Shown here piece after piece: positions 1 through 10,925 of a DNA stretch of 64,000 nucleotides (within the stretch, counting starts at the first letter, position 1; the number at the start of each line of letters is the position of its first letter). The notes under the pieces are model-generated. The model saw nothing but the letters and a program-made list of their open reading frames with translations. It was not told the origin of the DNA and did not search any database. The stretch spans positions 893,501 through 957,500 of the forward strand of contig JAPFFF010000019.1 of the NCBI GenBank assembly GCA_039105265.1, read 5' to 3'. Both the position numbers and the translations under genes were made by a program. Origin of the DNA: Tritrichomonas musculus. Taxonomy: Eukaryota; Parabasalia; Tritrichomonadida; Tritrichomonadidae.

Positions 1-2508
1 TTGCGTTTCGCTTTCTTTCCGAAGTTGATCTAACATTTGCTGATTGTCATCAAATTCAGAGTGCTGCTTTGCTTGAAGTTCATTTATTTTTGATTCATAT
101 GCGCTTTTTAAATCGGCCATTTTTTGCAAATATTCATGTTCTTTCTCTACATATTCAGCTCTTTTTTTATTTAAAATTTGCTCGTTATTGTTATTTTGAG
201 ACAATAAACGATCATTTTCTTCAGAAATACTTTTTTGATGATCCTCTTTCAATTTTTTGAGTTCGTCACTCAAATCTTGAAGCTTTTTCTGTTGGCTTGA
301 ATCTTGATTTTGCATTTCCTGTTCAAACTGACGACGTAATTCTTCAATTCTTTTTTGTAGCTCTGATATCAACTCTTCTCTTTTCTTAATGTTAATTTGA
401 ATTTCATTTTGAGTACTTTCAATTTCATTTAAATTCGACTTTTTGAGAGTTTCTATATCATTATCTAATAGTTTAATTTTTTCTTCCATTTTTTGCTTTT
501 CAGAGAGCAATTCCTTATTAAGTTCATCCATCTGCCTTTCAAATTCTTCAGCTTCCATTCTTTTTGATTCTTCATGCTTCCTTTCAATTTCAGCATTACT
601 AATTTTTAATGCAGCAAATTTTGCAGATTGCTCAGAATTTATTTTTTGCTTTTCTCTTTCCCAATCATTATTGATCATACTGATTTCTGTTTTTATTTTA
701 GCTATTTGAGATTCTCTTTTTCTTTTTTCATCAGCTAAGTAATTCTCAGCATTATCTTTAGCTTTTTGCTTTTCTTTAATTTTTTCACGTATAGCTTTTA
801 ATTTTTCTTGCCATTCATCTTCTACTCTTTTTAATTCTTCTTGCTTCTCCTTTTCAATTTGAGAGGATAATTGGTCGGAATCCATTTTCATTTTATTATC
901 CCAAGAATCTTGAAGATCTTTCATTTTTTTATTATGTTCTTCATTTAAATTTTTAATTCTGTCGTTTTGGAAATCTTTCATTTCTTTCATTTTTGCTTTA
1001 AAATTGTCTTCGATTTGATTTTTTGCTGCTTTGTGACGATCTTGAATTGACTGCAGGGATTCTTCACAATTCTTCTTCTTTTCTTGAAATGCTGCTTCAT
1101 TATCAGCTTTAATTCGTTCGATTTCTTTTTTAAGAAGTTCAATTTGATCTTGAATTTGTTTTGTTGATTGTGATGAAGATTGTGTATTATTCTGTAATTC
1201 CTCACGAAGTCGATTTAATTGGCTCTCGTGTTCTCGTTTTAATGTTTCAAGGGCTTCTATATGTTTTTGTTTCATTTCTGCAATTATTGATTCAAAATTT
1301 TGTTTTTCAGCAAATATTTCTGTTTTTAGACTTTGAATTGAAACTTCATGCTTTTTTTGAAGTTCATTTAATTCGTTTTGAAGTTCTTGTTCTTTGGATT
1401 TCGTTTGCTGTACGAATTCTTGATGTTTTTTATTGAGTTGCTCGATTGCTTTTTTGTGATCTTCGATAAGTTTCAATCTTCTTTGATCTGTCTCGTTTGA
1501 TGAAGATTTTGCACTTTCATCTAATTCTGCCATTTGTTGATTATGCCGAGCTCTTTCTTCTTCAATTTCAGCTTCAATTTTTTCCATTTTTTTCTTAAAC
1601 TCGTTATCTTCTTTTGACATTTTTTCTTTAACTTTATCGAGTTCACTTTGGTGTTGATCTAATAATTCTTGTAATTGATTTTTAAATTTATTAATTTCAT
1701 CATTTTGCTTCTGCGCAAGAATTTCTTTTTCTTTATTTATATTCTGTATTTTCGATGAGGTCTCCTCTTGCTGCTGTAATAGATAAAGTGATAAGTCATC
1801 AATATAAGCTATAATTTGATCTCTTTCTTGTTCAATTAAATGATATTGTTTTTCAATTTTGCGCTGTTCATCTAACAACGCTGCTGCATATGATTTTTGA
1901 TCATTTGATAATTTTAATTTAAGATCATTAAGCTCTTTCTCAAATCGTGATTTGAGTTCTTCTTCTGTTTTGGCAGTTTTCATGACGAGCGCATTATATT
2001 CTTTATTTTCTTTTTGAACGTGAGAAGCGAGCTTGCGTTTATTTGCTTCTTGAACACCTTTAACACCATCATCAATCATTTTCTGGAGTTGCTGCTGGGA
2101 AGTATTAAAAGATGAAAGAAGAGAATCGGATTTGCGCTTAAGATCAGCTACTTGCTGGCGAAGAGAAAGCAGCAATGTTGAAGTAGATTCAACTGTTTTG
2201 TGCGAAGAATCTTCTATACTAGCTCTTTTTTCATCAAATTGCTTTTGGGCTTTTTTAAACTCATTTTCATATCCTTCTTGAAGAGCAGATTCTAACTGAT
2301 TGCGAAGAGTTTTAAGTGACGATTCTGCAGAATCGATAGCTTTCTTAGATTGTACTTTTGCTGTTGAAAGTTCGTCCTCAAGGCGATTTTGAAGATTTTT
2401 AACATCATCTCGGCGATCAACTGACTCAGCGTGAAGTTTAAAAACTTTTTTAGTAAGAAAGGCGATACTTTTGCTCACATCAAATAGCCATTGCTCATTG
2501 ATCGCCAT
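1..2508 (-). CDS. Large coiled-coil protein, 3' end outside window
   Basis: An open frame of 836 codons runs from an ATG at 2506-2508 leftward to base 1 with no stop, so the C-terminus lies outside the window. The first ~45 residues (starting MAINEQWLFDVSKSIAFL) look like a small folded or helical cap. Nearly everything after that is Lys/Glu/Gln-rich heptad sequence typical of a long parallel coiled coil, with no Walker motifs or other catalytic signature. Proteins of this kind in flagellated protists are usually cytoskeletal or tethering proteins, but I cannot name a family. The start is chosen because it is the first ATG after an AT-rich, stop-filled upstream region. Function unknown; the coding call itself is secure. 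Confidence 0.85.
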   Translation of the reverse strand, partial: MAINEQWLFDVSKSIAFLTKKVFKLHAESVDRRDDVKNLQNRLEDELSTAKVQSKKAIDSAESSLKTLRNQLESALQEGYENEFKKAQKQFDEKRASIEDSSHKTVESTSTLLLSLRQQVADLKRKSDSLLSSFNTSQQQLQKMIDDGVKGVQEANKRKLASHVQKENKEYNALVMKTAKTEEELKSRFEKELNDLKLKLSNDQKSYAAALLDEQRKIEKQYHLIEQERDQIIAYIDDLSLYLLQQQEETSSKIQNINKEKEILAQKQNDEINKFKNQLQELLDQHQSELDKVKEKMSKEDNEFKKKMEKIEAEIEEERARHNQQMAELDESAKSSSNETDQRRLKLIEDHKKAIEQLNKKHQEFVQQTKSKEQELQNELNELQKKHEVSIQSLKTEIFAEKQNFESIIAEMKQKHIEALETLKREHESQLNRLREELQNNTQSSSQSTKQIQDQIELLKKEIERIKADNEAAFQEKKKNCEESLQSIQDRHKAAKNQIEDNFKAKMKEMKDFQNDRIKNLNEEHNKKMKDLQDSWDNKMKMDSDQLSSQIEKEKQEELKRVEDEWQEKLKAIREKIKEKQKAKDNAENYLADEKRKRESQIAKIKTEISMINNDWEREKQKINSEQSAKFAALKISNAEIERKHEESKRMEAEEFERQMDELNKELLSEKQKMEEKIKLLDNDIETLKKSNLNEIESTQNEIQINIKKREELISELQKRIEELRRQFEQEMQNQDSSQQKKLQDLSDELKKLKEDHQKSISEENDRLLSQNNNNEQILNKKRAEYVEKEHEYLQKMADLKSAYESKINELQAKQHSEFDDNQQMLDQLRKESETQ

Positions 2509-3076
2509 TAATTACTTATAACGATTTTTTGGATATATTAAACTTATTCTGACTTTTTGAGAATTTATATTGAATATTAAATATTGAAATTTCCTTTTAA
2601 AAAGTTTGATTTATTACAAAAAGTTAAAAACAATTTTACATAAATAAGAAAAGAAAAACAAATTACAAAACAACCAACAGAAGCTTACGCTATGCGATTT
2701 TAGAATCGAAAACCAACAAAACATAAAAATTCAGAAATTGAGATTGAGAAGAAAAATTTACATTTTAAAAAAAAATATTTTAAATTTGATGGAAGATCAT
2801 AACACATTCTCTTATTAAATAGCGCATGCGTTCGATTCCATGCATTATTTTATTTTCAATTTGTCAAAAAGAGAGTAAAAACTATTTCATCGTTTATTTT
2901 GAAAAAGAATATTTTTGTATTATAGATTACGGTTAATTCAACCTATTCATCTAAAAGGCCAATTTTGAAAATTGACTGTATCTTGTCATTTCAACTTTTT
3001 CAACTTTTTCAACTTTTTCATCTGCTTAATAAAAAAAGTAGTGAAAAAATTACACCGATTTTTTGTAAATCTAAAA
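2509..3076. other. Divergent intergenic region
   Basis: This AT-rich spacer lies between the divergent coiled-coil gene (minus) and Kelch gene (plus) and presumably holds both promoters. It contains a short direct repeat of about 10 bp, TTTTTCAACT, around 2991-3020. That repeat keeps the Kelch frame open upstream of its likely start. No ORF or RNA gene is supported here. Confidence 0.6.
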
Positions 3077-4321
3077 ATGGGAGCTGACGAAAGTACTGAA
3101 GAATCTGAATTTAATATGCAAGGACCAAATCAATACTGTTATGATGATGCAACATACAGTGCAACAGACAATATGGCACCATCTTCAAAATATTCTCGAA
3201 TAGATGGTGAAAATATCCAAATGTTTATGGATGACAATCCTCTAGAAGATGAAGATGGTGGGACTATGCTTCAGACGTCAATAACAAAAATGGCATATAA
3301 CGGATACTGGTCAATCAAGCGCCCTTCTGGAAAATGTCCAACACCTCGTTCAGCTCACTTTACCGCTTACTCAGAAGAACTTAGAACATGCTTCATTGGC
3401 TACGGAAAGAAAAGAGATGGCACATTATTAAACGATGTTTGGGCTTTGGACATTGATGACTTGAAATGGACAAAATTGAAGCTTACCGGTGACCAAATTT
3501 CGCCACGTGAAGGAGCTGTTGCTACAATGATGGGAAATTATATTGTTGTATTCGGAGGTCAAGAAGATGAAAATTCATATTTCGCACAACTTCATACAAT
3601 TGATGTTACAACAGGCGAAGTTCTTATTGCCGATGCTCGTGGAAGTAAGCCAGCACCCAGAGCTAATCCAGTTATAGCAATTTACCGTAAAAGACTTTAT
3701 ATTTGGGGAGGTTATAACCAAGCCAAAGTTAGCGAACTTAATGTTCTCGATTTTGCTACAATGAAATGGGGTATAGTTGACACAACTGTAAAAGGAAGAG
3801 TTGGAGCTGCTTGGGCTGTTAGCAAACAAAGAATTTTTGTATATGGTGGTGCAAAATCATCAAGCCAATTTTCAGTTGTTGACATGAAAAATAACAACGT
3901 TATAAAAGTTGATTCTCAAGGATCTTCTCCAAAATCTGAAGTTTTGAATGCAGGAATGGTTAAAGTTGGAGGCTACCTTCTATTTTTCGGTGGCGAATAT
4001 AAAAACAATTATACATACGTATATGCATGTGAATTATCCACTCTTTGGTGGTTTGTCTTCTTTGTTGCACCAGATGGTGAAACTACATCAATTTCAGATG
4101 GTAAAATCAGTAGCGATGGTGTTTTCCAACTTCCGCGTACAAGCTCTTTCTCATCCATCTATGATCCCGTTAAAAGACAAGTTTTGGCTTTCTTGGGCCA
4201 TCCACACAAATCAGTTACTCCTATTTTCATTTTATCCGTTGGCGAAGCTATTTCATTTTTGAACCTTCGAGAAGATATGATGGCCATGCTTGAATTATCT
4301 CTTGATGATAATGGCTATTAA
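3077..4321 (+). CDS. Kelch-repeat protein
   Basis: A 414-residue protein with about five to six Kelch-type blades from residue ~65 on. Blade signatures are visible: PTPRSAHF with LNDVWALDIDDLKW, SPREGAVA with YIVVFGGQ, PAPRANPV with LYIWGGY, and VGGYLLFFGGEY. These would form a beta-propeller used for protein binding. The acidic N-terminus (residues 1-60) looks disordered, and no BTB or other partner domain is fused. An upstream in-frame start at 2972 would add a Phe/Asn-rich 35-residue stretch derived from a simple repeat. I prefer the ATG at 3077, which starts a normal hydrophilic N-terminus (MGADESTEESEF). The partner and pathway cannot be told from sequence. Confidence 0.85.
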   Translation: MGADESTEESEFNMQGPNQYCYDDATYSATDNMAPSSKYSRIDGENIQMFMDDNPLEDEDGGTMLQTSITKMAYNGYWSIKRPSGKCPTPRSAHFTAYSEELRTCFIGYGKKRDGTLLNDVWALDIDDLKWTKLKLTGDQISPREGAVATMMGNYIVVFGGQEDENSYFAQLHTIDVTTGEVLIADARGSKPAPRANPVIAIYRKRLYIWGGYNQAKVSELNVLDFATMKWGIVDTTVKGRVGAAWAVSKQRIFVYGGAKSSSQFSVVDMKNNNVIKVDSQGSSPKSEVLNAGMVKVGGYLLFFGGEYKNNYTYVYACELSTLWWFVFFVAPDGETTSISDGKISSDGVFQLPRTSSFSSIYDPVKRQVLAFLGHPHKSVTPIFILSVGEAISFLNLREDMMAMLELSLDDNGY

Positions 4322-4476
4322 TCCAACATCTTATTTTATAAGAGTTTAATTTATTTATTATTTTTTACCCAAGAAACTTATTAACTGAATAAAGACCAAA
4401 TTTATATATAAAAAGTTATGTGTCTATTAATATTTCAGAGAAATTTATAGTGACGATTTCTGGGATATTGATTTTG

Positions 4477-5091
4477 GCACCCAAAATGCACCCCGGCCAA
4501 ATAGGTATTCAAAAAATGCACCCCAAATCGGTTTTGCACCCAAATTTTATTATTGCACCTATTTTGCACCCAAATAAACTAAATAAAAAGTGGCTTTCTT
4601 ATACAAAATTTTTCTATCTTCATTTCTAACTTTTTTGGCTCAAAATCCTTTATAAAGTATTTTATTTCTGGTAATTTGCTTTGTTTACCGTGGAATCGAT
4701 TGTTCTGTCTCTTTTTCATCCTTTTTTTTGCAAATATTCAAATATTATATAATTTTCATAATAATTCAATTTATTGGTTTAAAATGATTGTTTATAATAT
4801 ACTTAATTATTCTGTCATATGAAAATTTAGAAGCTAGCTGAGAGTAAAAAAATATTTGTGTTTTAAAATTGTTATAATCTACCTCAGAATATATTGAAAG
4901 AATAAAAAAAAATCCATATTTTGAATACTCTGATTTGAATGCTCTCACAAAAATATAAAATTTGATATAAATATTAATTTTAAACGGATATTTAAGATTT
5001 TAAAACGATTTTCTTAAAGAACAAAGTGAGATTAATATCAAGCAAAGATGCAGAATGAGGCTTGATATTATAAATTTATTTTAGTATAATA
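4477..5091 (+). repeat. Left terminal inverted repeat (unique part)
   Basis: This inverted copy of 13230-13844 begins with clustered GCACCC/TGCACC motifs: several near-identical copies lie within the first ~100 bp, with spacing that suggests transposase-binding sites. It contains a 60-codon open frame (4766-4948, minus) whose mirror copy sits in the other end. That frame looks like chance coding within the TIR rather than a gene. Confidence 0.85.
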
Positions 5092-5935
5092 ATTTTTTTG
5101 TTTTTTCAATTTTTTTTTTATATAATTTAAAACGATCAACTAAAAAATACTCAAAAAATAAAAAGATCAATTAAATTATTAATAAATCATTATGTAGATA
5201 TAAATTGTTATAACCTTTTTTTTGTTTTTTCAATTTTTTTTTATATAATTTAAAACGATCAACTAAAAAATACTCAAAAAATAAAAAGATCAATTAAATT
5301 ATTAATGATTCATTATGTAGATATAAATTGTTATAACCTTTTTTTTGTTTTTTCAATTTTTTTTTATATAATTTAAAACGATCAACTAAAAAATACTCAA
5401 AAAATAAAAAGATCAATTAAATTATTAATAAATCATTATGTAGATATAAATTGTTATAACCTTTTTTTTGTTTTTTCAATTTTTTTTTATATAATTTAAA
5501 ACGATCAACTAAAAAATACTCAAAAAATAAAAAGATCAATTAAATTATTAATAAATCATTATGTAGATATAAATTGTTATAACCTTTTTTTTGTTTTTTC
5601 AATTTTTTTTTATATAATTTAAAATGATCAACTAAAAAATACTCAAAAAATAAAAAGATCAATTAAATTATTAATAAATCATTATGTAGATATAAATTGT
5701 TATAACCTTTTTTTTGTTTTTTCAATTTTTTTTTATATAATTTAAAACGATCAACTAAAAAATACTCAAAAAATAAAAAGATCAATTAAATTATTAATAA
5801 ATCATTATGTAGATATAAATTGTTATAACCTTTTTTTTGTTTTTTCAATTTTTTTTTATATAATTTAAAACGATCAACTAAAAAATACTCAAAAAATAAA
5901 AAGATCAATTAAATTATTAATAAATAATTATTTAG
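5092..5935 (+). repeat. Tandem array of ~122-bp units, about 7 copies
   Basis: The unit runs from a T-rich block (TTTTTTTGTTTTTTCAATTT) through ATTTAAAACGATCAACTAAA and AAAAGATCAATTAAATTATT to ATGTAGATATAAATTGTTAT. Copies are almost identical, differing for instance by AATAAATCATT versus AATGATTCATT and by one AACGATC versus AATGATC. The last copy degenerates at ~5925-5945. The same unit, inverted, forms the inner part of the right TIR. Homogeneity suggests recent expansion. Confidence 0.9.
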
Positions 5936-6378
5936 ATGTCGAATATAATAACTATTTATTTTTTTCCTTCAAAAATTCAGACAATCATCAAAAACAAAAA
6001 AAAAAAAAGTGAAATTAAGGAAAATGATTTATTCACAAAGAAGTACAATCAGAATTATTATTAAAAATTTATTTCAGATTCATCAATTCTTTTTTTTTCT
6101 ATAAAATATCAAACAATCTCGATAAAAAAGTGAACTTATTTAAAATGTTATACAAAATAAGAAATGTACTAAAAATAGTTATTAGAAATTGATATAAATC
6201 GTATAAAATCTTTCATCCTTAAAAAATTATTGAAATCTTCATTAAAAAAAAGTGAGCTTAATTAAAATGTAGATAATAACGAACTTTCAAAATTGTATAA
6301 ATGTTAATAAAATAGTAAAGTTTTTTAAAAAAAAGAGAAAAAAAAAAAAAAAAAAGATATTTTGAAAAATTGAGAATT
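5936..6378. other. AT-rich spacer downstream of transposase
   Basis: This non-coding stretch between the left repeat array and the transposase stop contains A- and T-runs and two loosely similar AAAAAAGTGA(A/G)CTTA segments. No ORF or structured element is supported. Confidence 0.5.
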
Positions 6379-8238
6379 CTAAATCTTATTCATATTGTTA
6401 TTAAACCAACTACGAACCTGAGTTTTTGTTATGTTTGGTGAAATTTCTTGTATTTTGGTAAATGTTTCTGATAATATTCTTTTTCTTTCTGTCGATCGTC
6501 CTGGAGCATTTCTGTAATTGATTAAGTTTTCTTGTAGTATTTGTTGAGCTTCTGTAGGTATTGTTTTGATGTGAACCTTTGGTATTGAATAGGCTTCGTT
6601 AACTAGTCTTATTTCTTGCGCATTTTCCAGTTCGTTTATTTCTTCTATAATAGTTTTGTCATCTGTATCGTCTTCTTCTACTATATCTGTTATTTCATTT
6701 TTGTCATCATCAAATAAAAGTTCATTATTTAATCTTTGATCATATTTTTCTATACTTGTATCTGAATTTGTATTTTTTTTTTGTTTGTACCCAGCTCTTC
6801 GTAAGTCTGTTATAAAATTTTTAAAAATTTGTATAAATGTATCTTCGTCAATTCTTTTTATTTCTGTGTCATCTATTTCTTTCAATTCGTATCTGAGATG
6901 ATCTTCTTCTTCGATTTGTTGTATTATTTCTTCGAAATTTGCTAATGTAGGATGATGTCCAATTCGATCTTTCAATTTTGCATTATGACTTTCGGCTACG
7001 TTATTTGTAATAATATCTTTATTAATTTTATTATAAACATTCCAATCATTGAACCTATATTTATTTTTAAAATTATACTCAAAATAAAGTGAAAATTGAT
7101 CTGTGATTTCCCATTGAGATAATACTTTGATAACTGTATTTAATAACCTTTCTGAAATAAATGGTAGTAAATAACTGATATTCTTTAACTTATCTAAAAA
7201 TTCAAATTTCTGATATTTATCGAAATACCTTCTCATTATTTGTGAAAAATGAAAATAACAGTACTGAAAAATATGAGTTTCATTCATTAAAATTTTTTTG
7301 ACAGCATTTGATTCTCCAAGTTCGAAATCTGTAATAAAAGTAGCTCCATTTTGAAATCCTTTTTTAATTGAATTTATAAACATCAAAAAAGCAAGTTCAT
7401 AAGTCTTTTTTTCTTTGTTTGGTAATAAAAAATGAGCCAATGGAATATTCATGTGTTCAGTTCGTCCTAAAAGCACCAAAACCTGTTCAAATCCATCTGG
7501 AGTAACATCGAAAGTTCCATCGATAAAAATAAATGAGGATTTTTGAATTAATGACTGTTGAAATTTTGAACTATAACAAATAAATAAATTCTTTCCAACC
7601 GGAAAATTTGAACAACGGAATTTAAAAAGTTCGAAATCCGTTTTACGATTTGTTTGTCTTATCTTTCCAAAATCAGTATCATTTATTTTGTTATCTCTAT
7701 TTAATTTTGACCATTGATTATAAACAATTCTTTGAGAAATTGGTATTTTACTCTCTTCTTCATTGTTTTCACTGTTTATTTTTTTTGTCAATTGTGTTAT
7801 TATTTGGCTTTGGGTTGGTCGAGGCATTTGAGAGTAATAAATTTCATCTATTTTGCTTTTGAGTTCAGAATCTTTTATAAACTTATTTGTTGTTCCTATT
7901 TCTTTTATACAATTATGTTGAACATTCATTTGTATAATTTGTCCAAGCTTAACTTCTTCTTCATTCTCTGTTTTTTTTACAACTTCAAAGGAAACTAAAA
8001 TATATGCAGGACACCTTTCTTCGATTTTTTTATGCCTATTATAACCATTCTCGCAAACATATTTGAAATGTTGTGTTTTTTTTAAATATTTAACATATTT
8101 GTAATTGTATTGATTGAAATTGAGAATAAATGGTGCACCATTTGGCCTAAATGAAGTATTTTGTTGAAGCTTTTCTATGATATTCATTTTGTTAAAAATT
8201 AAACGTTTTTGTGTCAATTTTTTGAATTGGATATTCAT
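6379..8238 (-). CDS. MULE transposase with FLYWCH-like zinc finger and C-terminal homeodomain-like segment
   Basis: A 619-residue intact frame starting at an ATG. Residues ~40-112 carry a FLYWCH/WRKY-like zinc finger, with C62, C76, H108 and C110 as likely ligands. The MULE catalytic core follows: D240 in FIFIDGTFDV, D304 in FITDFELGESNA, a CYFHF motif near 327-331, and E416 in ITNNVAESHNAKL, matching the expected DDE triad with the C/H motif between D2 and E. Residues ~560-619 end in ITKTQVRSWFNNNMNK, which resembles the recognition helix of a homeodomain (WF.N). The enzyme would cut and rejoin the TIR ends of this element. The AUG at residue 18 is an alternative start. The fold assignment of the C-terminus is an inference; the MULE call is strong. 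Confidence 0.88.
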   Translation of the reverse strand: MNIQFKKLTQKRLIFNKMNIIEKLQQNTSFRPNGAPFILNFNQYNYKYVKYLKKTQHFKYVCENGYNRHKKIEERCPAYILVSFEVVKKTENEEEVKLGQIIQMNVQHNCIKEIGTTNKFIKDSELKSKIDEIYYSQMPRPTQSQIITQLTKKINSENNEEESKIPISQRIVYNQWSKLNRDNKINDTDFGKIRQTNRKTDFELFKFRCSNFPVGKNLFICYSSKFQQSLIQKSSFIFIDGTFDVTPDGFEQVLVLLGRTEHMNIPLAHFLLPNKEKKTYELAFLMFINSIKKGFQNGATFITDFELGESNAVKKILMNETHIFQYCYFHFSQIMRRYFDKYQKFEFLDKLKNISYLLPFISERLLNTVIKVLSQWEITDQFSLYFEYNFKNKYRFNDWNVYNKINKDIITNNVAESHNAKLKDRIGHHPTLANFEEIIQQIEEEDHLRYELKEIDDTEIKRIDEDTFIQIFKNFITDLRRAGYKQKKNTNSDTSIEKYDQRLNNELLFDDDKNEITDIVEEDDTDDKTIIEEINELENAQEIRLVNEAYSIPKVHIKTIPTEAQQILQENLINYRNAPGRSTERKRILSETFTKIQEISPNITKTQVRSWFNNNMNKI

Positions 8239-8317
8239 TCAATAAATAATTTGTAAATTATTTAAATATAAAATTGTTTTAGCTCAAAATCTATCGTTAA
8301 ATTTACAACATATAATG

Positions 8318-9305
8318 GAATAAACAATAATTTAACATCATAATGCAGTATATTAACATAATAATGATGTATATTAGCATTATTATAGAATGTATTAACA
8401 TTATGATGCAGTATATTAACATTATGATGCAGTATATTAACATAATAATGATGTATATTAACATAATAATGATGGATATTAACATAATAATGATGTATAT
8501 TAACATTATAATTCAATATTCTAGCATCATGATACTGTACATTGACATCATAATGCTGTATATTAACATTATAATGCAGTATATTAACATTATGATGAAG
8601 TATATTAACTTAATAATGATGTATATTAACATTATAATGCAGTATATTAACATTATAATTTAATATATTAACATCATAATTCAATATTCTAGCATCATGA
8701 TACTGTACATTGGCATCATAATGCTGTATATTAACATTATAATGCAGTATATTAACATTGTAATGAAGTATATTAACATAATAATGATGTACATTAGCAT
8801 TATAATTTAATATATTAGCATCATAATTCAATAATCTAGCATCATGATACTGTACATTGACATCACAATACAGTATATTAACATCATAATGATGTATATT
8901 AACATAATAATGATGTACATTAGCATTATAATTTAATATATTAACATCATAATAATGTATATTAACATAATAATGATGTATATTAGCATTATTATGCAAT
9001 GTATTATCATTATGATGCAGTATATTAACATTATTATGCAATGTATTAACATTATTATGCAATGTATTAACATTATAATGCAATATATTAACAATATAAT
9101 ACAATAATCTAACATCATAATACAATGTATTAACTCTATAATTTAATATATTAACATCATAATTCAATAATCTAGCATCATGATACTGTACATTGACATC
9201 ATAATGCAGTATATTAACATAATAATGATGTATATTAACATTATGATGCAGTATATTTTCATTATGATGCAGTATATTAACATTGTAATGAAGTATATTA
9301 ACATT
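8318..9305. repeat. 21-bp minisatellite array (about 46 copies)
   Basis: This is a degenerate tandem repeat with a unit close to AGTATATTAACATTATGATGC. The variants ATAATGATGT, TTTAATATAT and CAATATTCTAGCATCATGAT form higher-order blocks. Because 21 is a multiple of three and the unit lacks stops in several frames, the array generates open frames on both strands with 7-residue repeats such as HHYYVNI. These have no start context or non-repeat sequence and are not genes. The array lies upstream of the transposase gene inside the MULE. Confidence 0.9.
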
Positions 9306-10535
9306 TGAGTAAGTTTTTTGGGCAAGGCTTGCTAGTTACCTAACCAGAAAGGTCCACACTTTTTGAATAAAAAATGCAAATTCAACTTTATAAAAAAACA
9401 AAAGTGCACAAAAAATTCAGAAATGGTATATTAGCTTTTTCAATTATTAACCGTTTTTATCTTCGAATAGAACGTTTAATTTGCATTCTCAATGTCTTTA
9501 GCGGCATCTTACTATATTTATATTCAAGTTAACTTTTATTCTTTCTAATTCCTGATAGTTTTTATTAGATTTATTTTAGAAGACTACTAATCCCAGATTG
9601 TTATTCTCAAGTCGTTATCCATGAATTACTTATCATCATGAAAGTTAGTGAATATTCACTTAATTTAGCATAAAGAAATATTAACAGATTTTCATATATC
9701 AAATAGTGCTATATCTAGTTATGAGGGCACTGAGATCTTTCTAGTGCATCTATCAAAATAATCACTACCACTAATCATATTATCTTAAGAGTTGGTGGAA
9801 TCGGCAGTATGAAATTAAGCATTAATGATTTTGCCTGTATATAGCATTTATGAAATCAAAAAAATATAAACCAAATTGCAGAAAACTCACATATAAAAGA
9901 AGAACAAATTACAAAAAAAAAAATACTTTATATTCCACTATTGAGAGGACAAACGAAGCTTTAGATTTACTCAAAGGCAGAATTAAAAAATAAGAGACAG
10001 AGAGTACGAGCTTAAAGAATAAAAGCAGCTTTTGAAACCAGATTATATTCCATCAAAGAGAATAATCAAATACAACTAGTTAATCAAATACAAACGAATA
10101 TGCATTTATCTATTCTAGTGAGGTAATACAGCTTCACTTTTCAGCAGGACATTTATTTTTCACGGTTATCTTTTTTTTTTCATTCAATAAAATATATCAG
10201 GGCACAGTATCTCAAAAGATATTACAGATTTATGTGGAATATGATCAGGGTGAAAGTTTAACAACTCAATATTTTTATATTCCATCATCACTTTGTTTCA
10301 ATAACAATTTGATTGCCTTTGCTCAAGTTACTATGATTAATACTACACAAATTTAATAAATATTCTCAGCACATTTTTTCCTAAAGGTATTATGGAAGTA
10401 GTAGATCATAAATATAATGAGATCATTAAGAACCAGTAGATGAATAAAACAATTTTTTTGCAGAAACCGTTAGAGAAATAATAGGGGCTGATATGATTTG
10501 TAGGTCGTCAAGAGACCTTAGCTTATCATATATGA
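9306..10535. other. Non-repetitive block between two minisatellite arrays
   Basis: About 1.2 kb of AT-rich sequence with no ORF over ~60 codons separates two arrays of the same 21-bp repeat. It begins with unusually GC-containing sequence (GGGCAAGGCTTGCTAGTTAC). Base composition is less extreme than the flanking arrays, and no terminal inverted repeats or coding domains were found. It may be an insertion that split one array, or the remnant of lost cargo. I see nothing functional in it. Confidence 0.5.
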
Positions 10536-10925
10536 TTTTCAATATATCAACATTATATTTAATATTTGTTTGATATATTAACATTGTATTGAAGAATATT
10601 AACATTATAATGAAGTATATAAACATTATAATTCAATAATCTAACATCATAATGCAGTACATATTCAATATATTATATCATATTAACATTATAATCCAAT
10701 AAACTAACATCATAATACAGTATATTAACATCATAATGAAGTACATTATCATTTTAATGTAGTACATTTACATTATATTGAAGCATACTAACATTATAAT
10801 TCAATAAACTAACATCGTATTGAAGTTTATTATCAGTATAATGCTATACATTATCAATACAATCCTATACATTATAAATACAATCCTATACATTATCAAT
10901 ATAATGCTATATATTAACTATATCA
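10536..10925. repeat. Second, decayed block of the 21-bp minisatellite
   Basis: The same AACATTATAATNNAGTATATT motif as in the 8318-9305 array is present but more diverged. The block ends in a distinct local tandem of CTATACATTATCAATACAAT (about 3-4 copies, ~10845-10915). The greater decay suggests it is older or no longer homogenised. Confidence 0.75.

Noticed and set aside
2815-2860. tRNA B-box-like GTTCGATTCC
   Set aside because: The flanks give a 5-bp stem with a 10-base loop, and no acceptor, D or anticodon arm can be drawn.
4766-4948. 60-codon frame repeated in both TIRs (other copy 13373-13555)
   Set aside because: It is an inverted-repeat duplicate with AT-driven composition and no sign of independent selection.
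8318-9305. Long open frames (e.g. 185 and 106 codons) in the 21-bp repeat
   Set aside because: They arise because the unit length is a multiple of three and lacks stops. They occur on both strands and consist only of a 7-residue repeat.
8318-9305. CRISPR-like array
   Set aside because: Units are contiguous and degenerate, without constant repeats separated by unique spacers, and the genome is eukaryotic.
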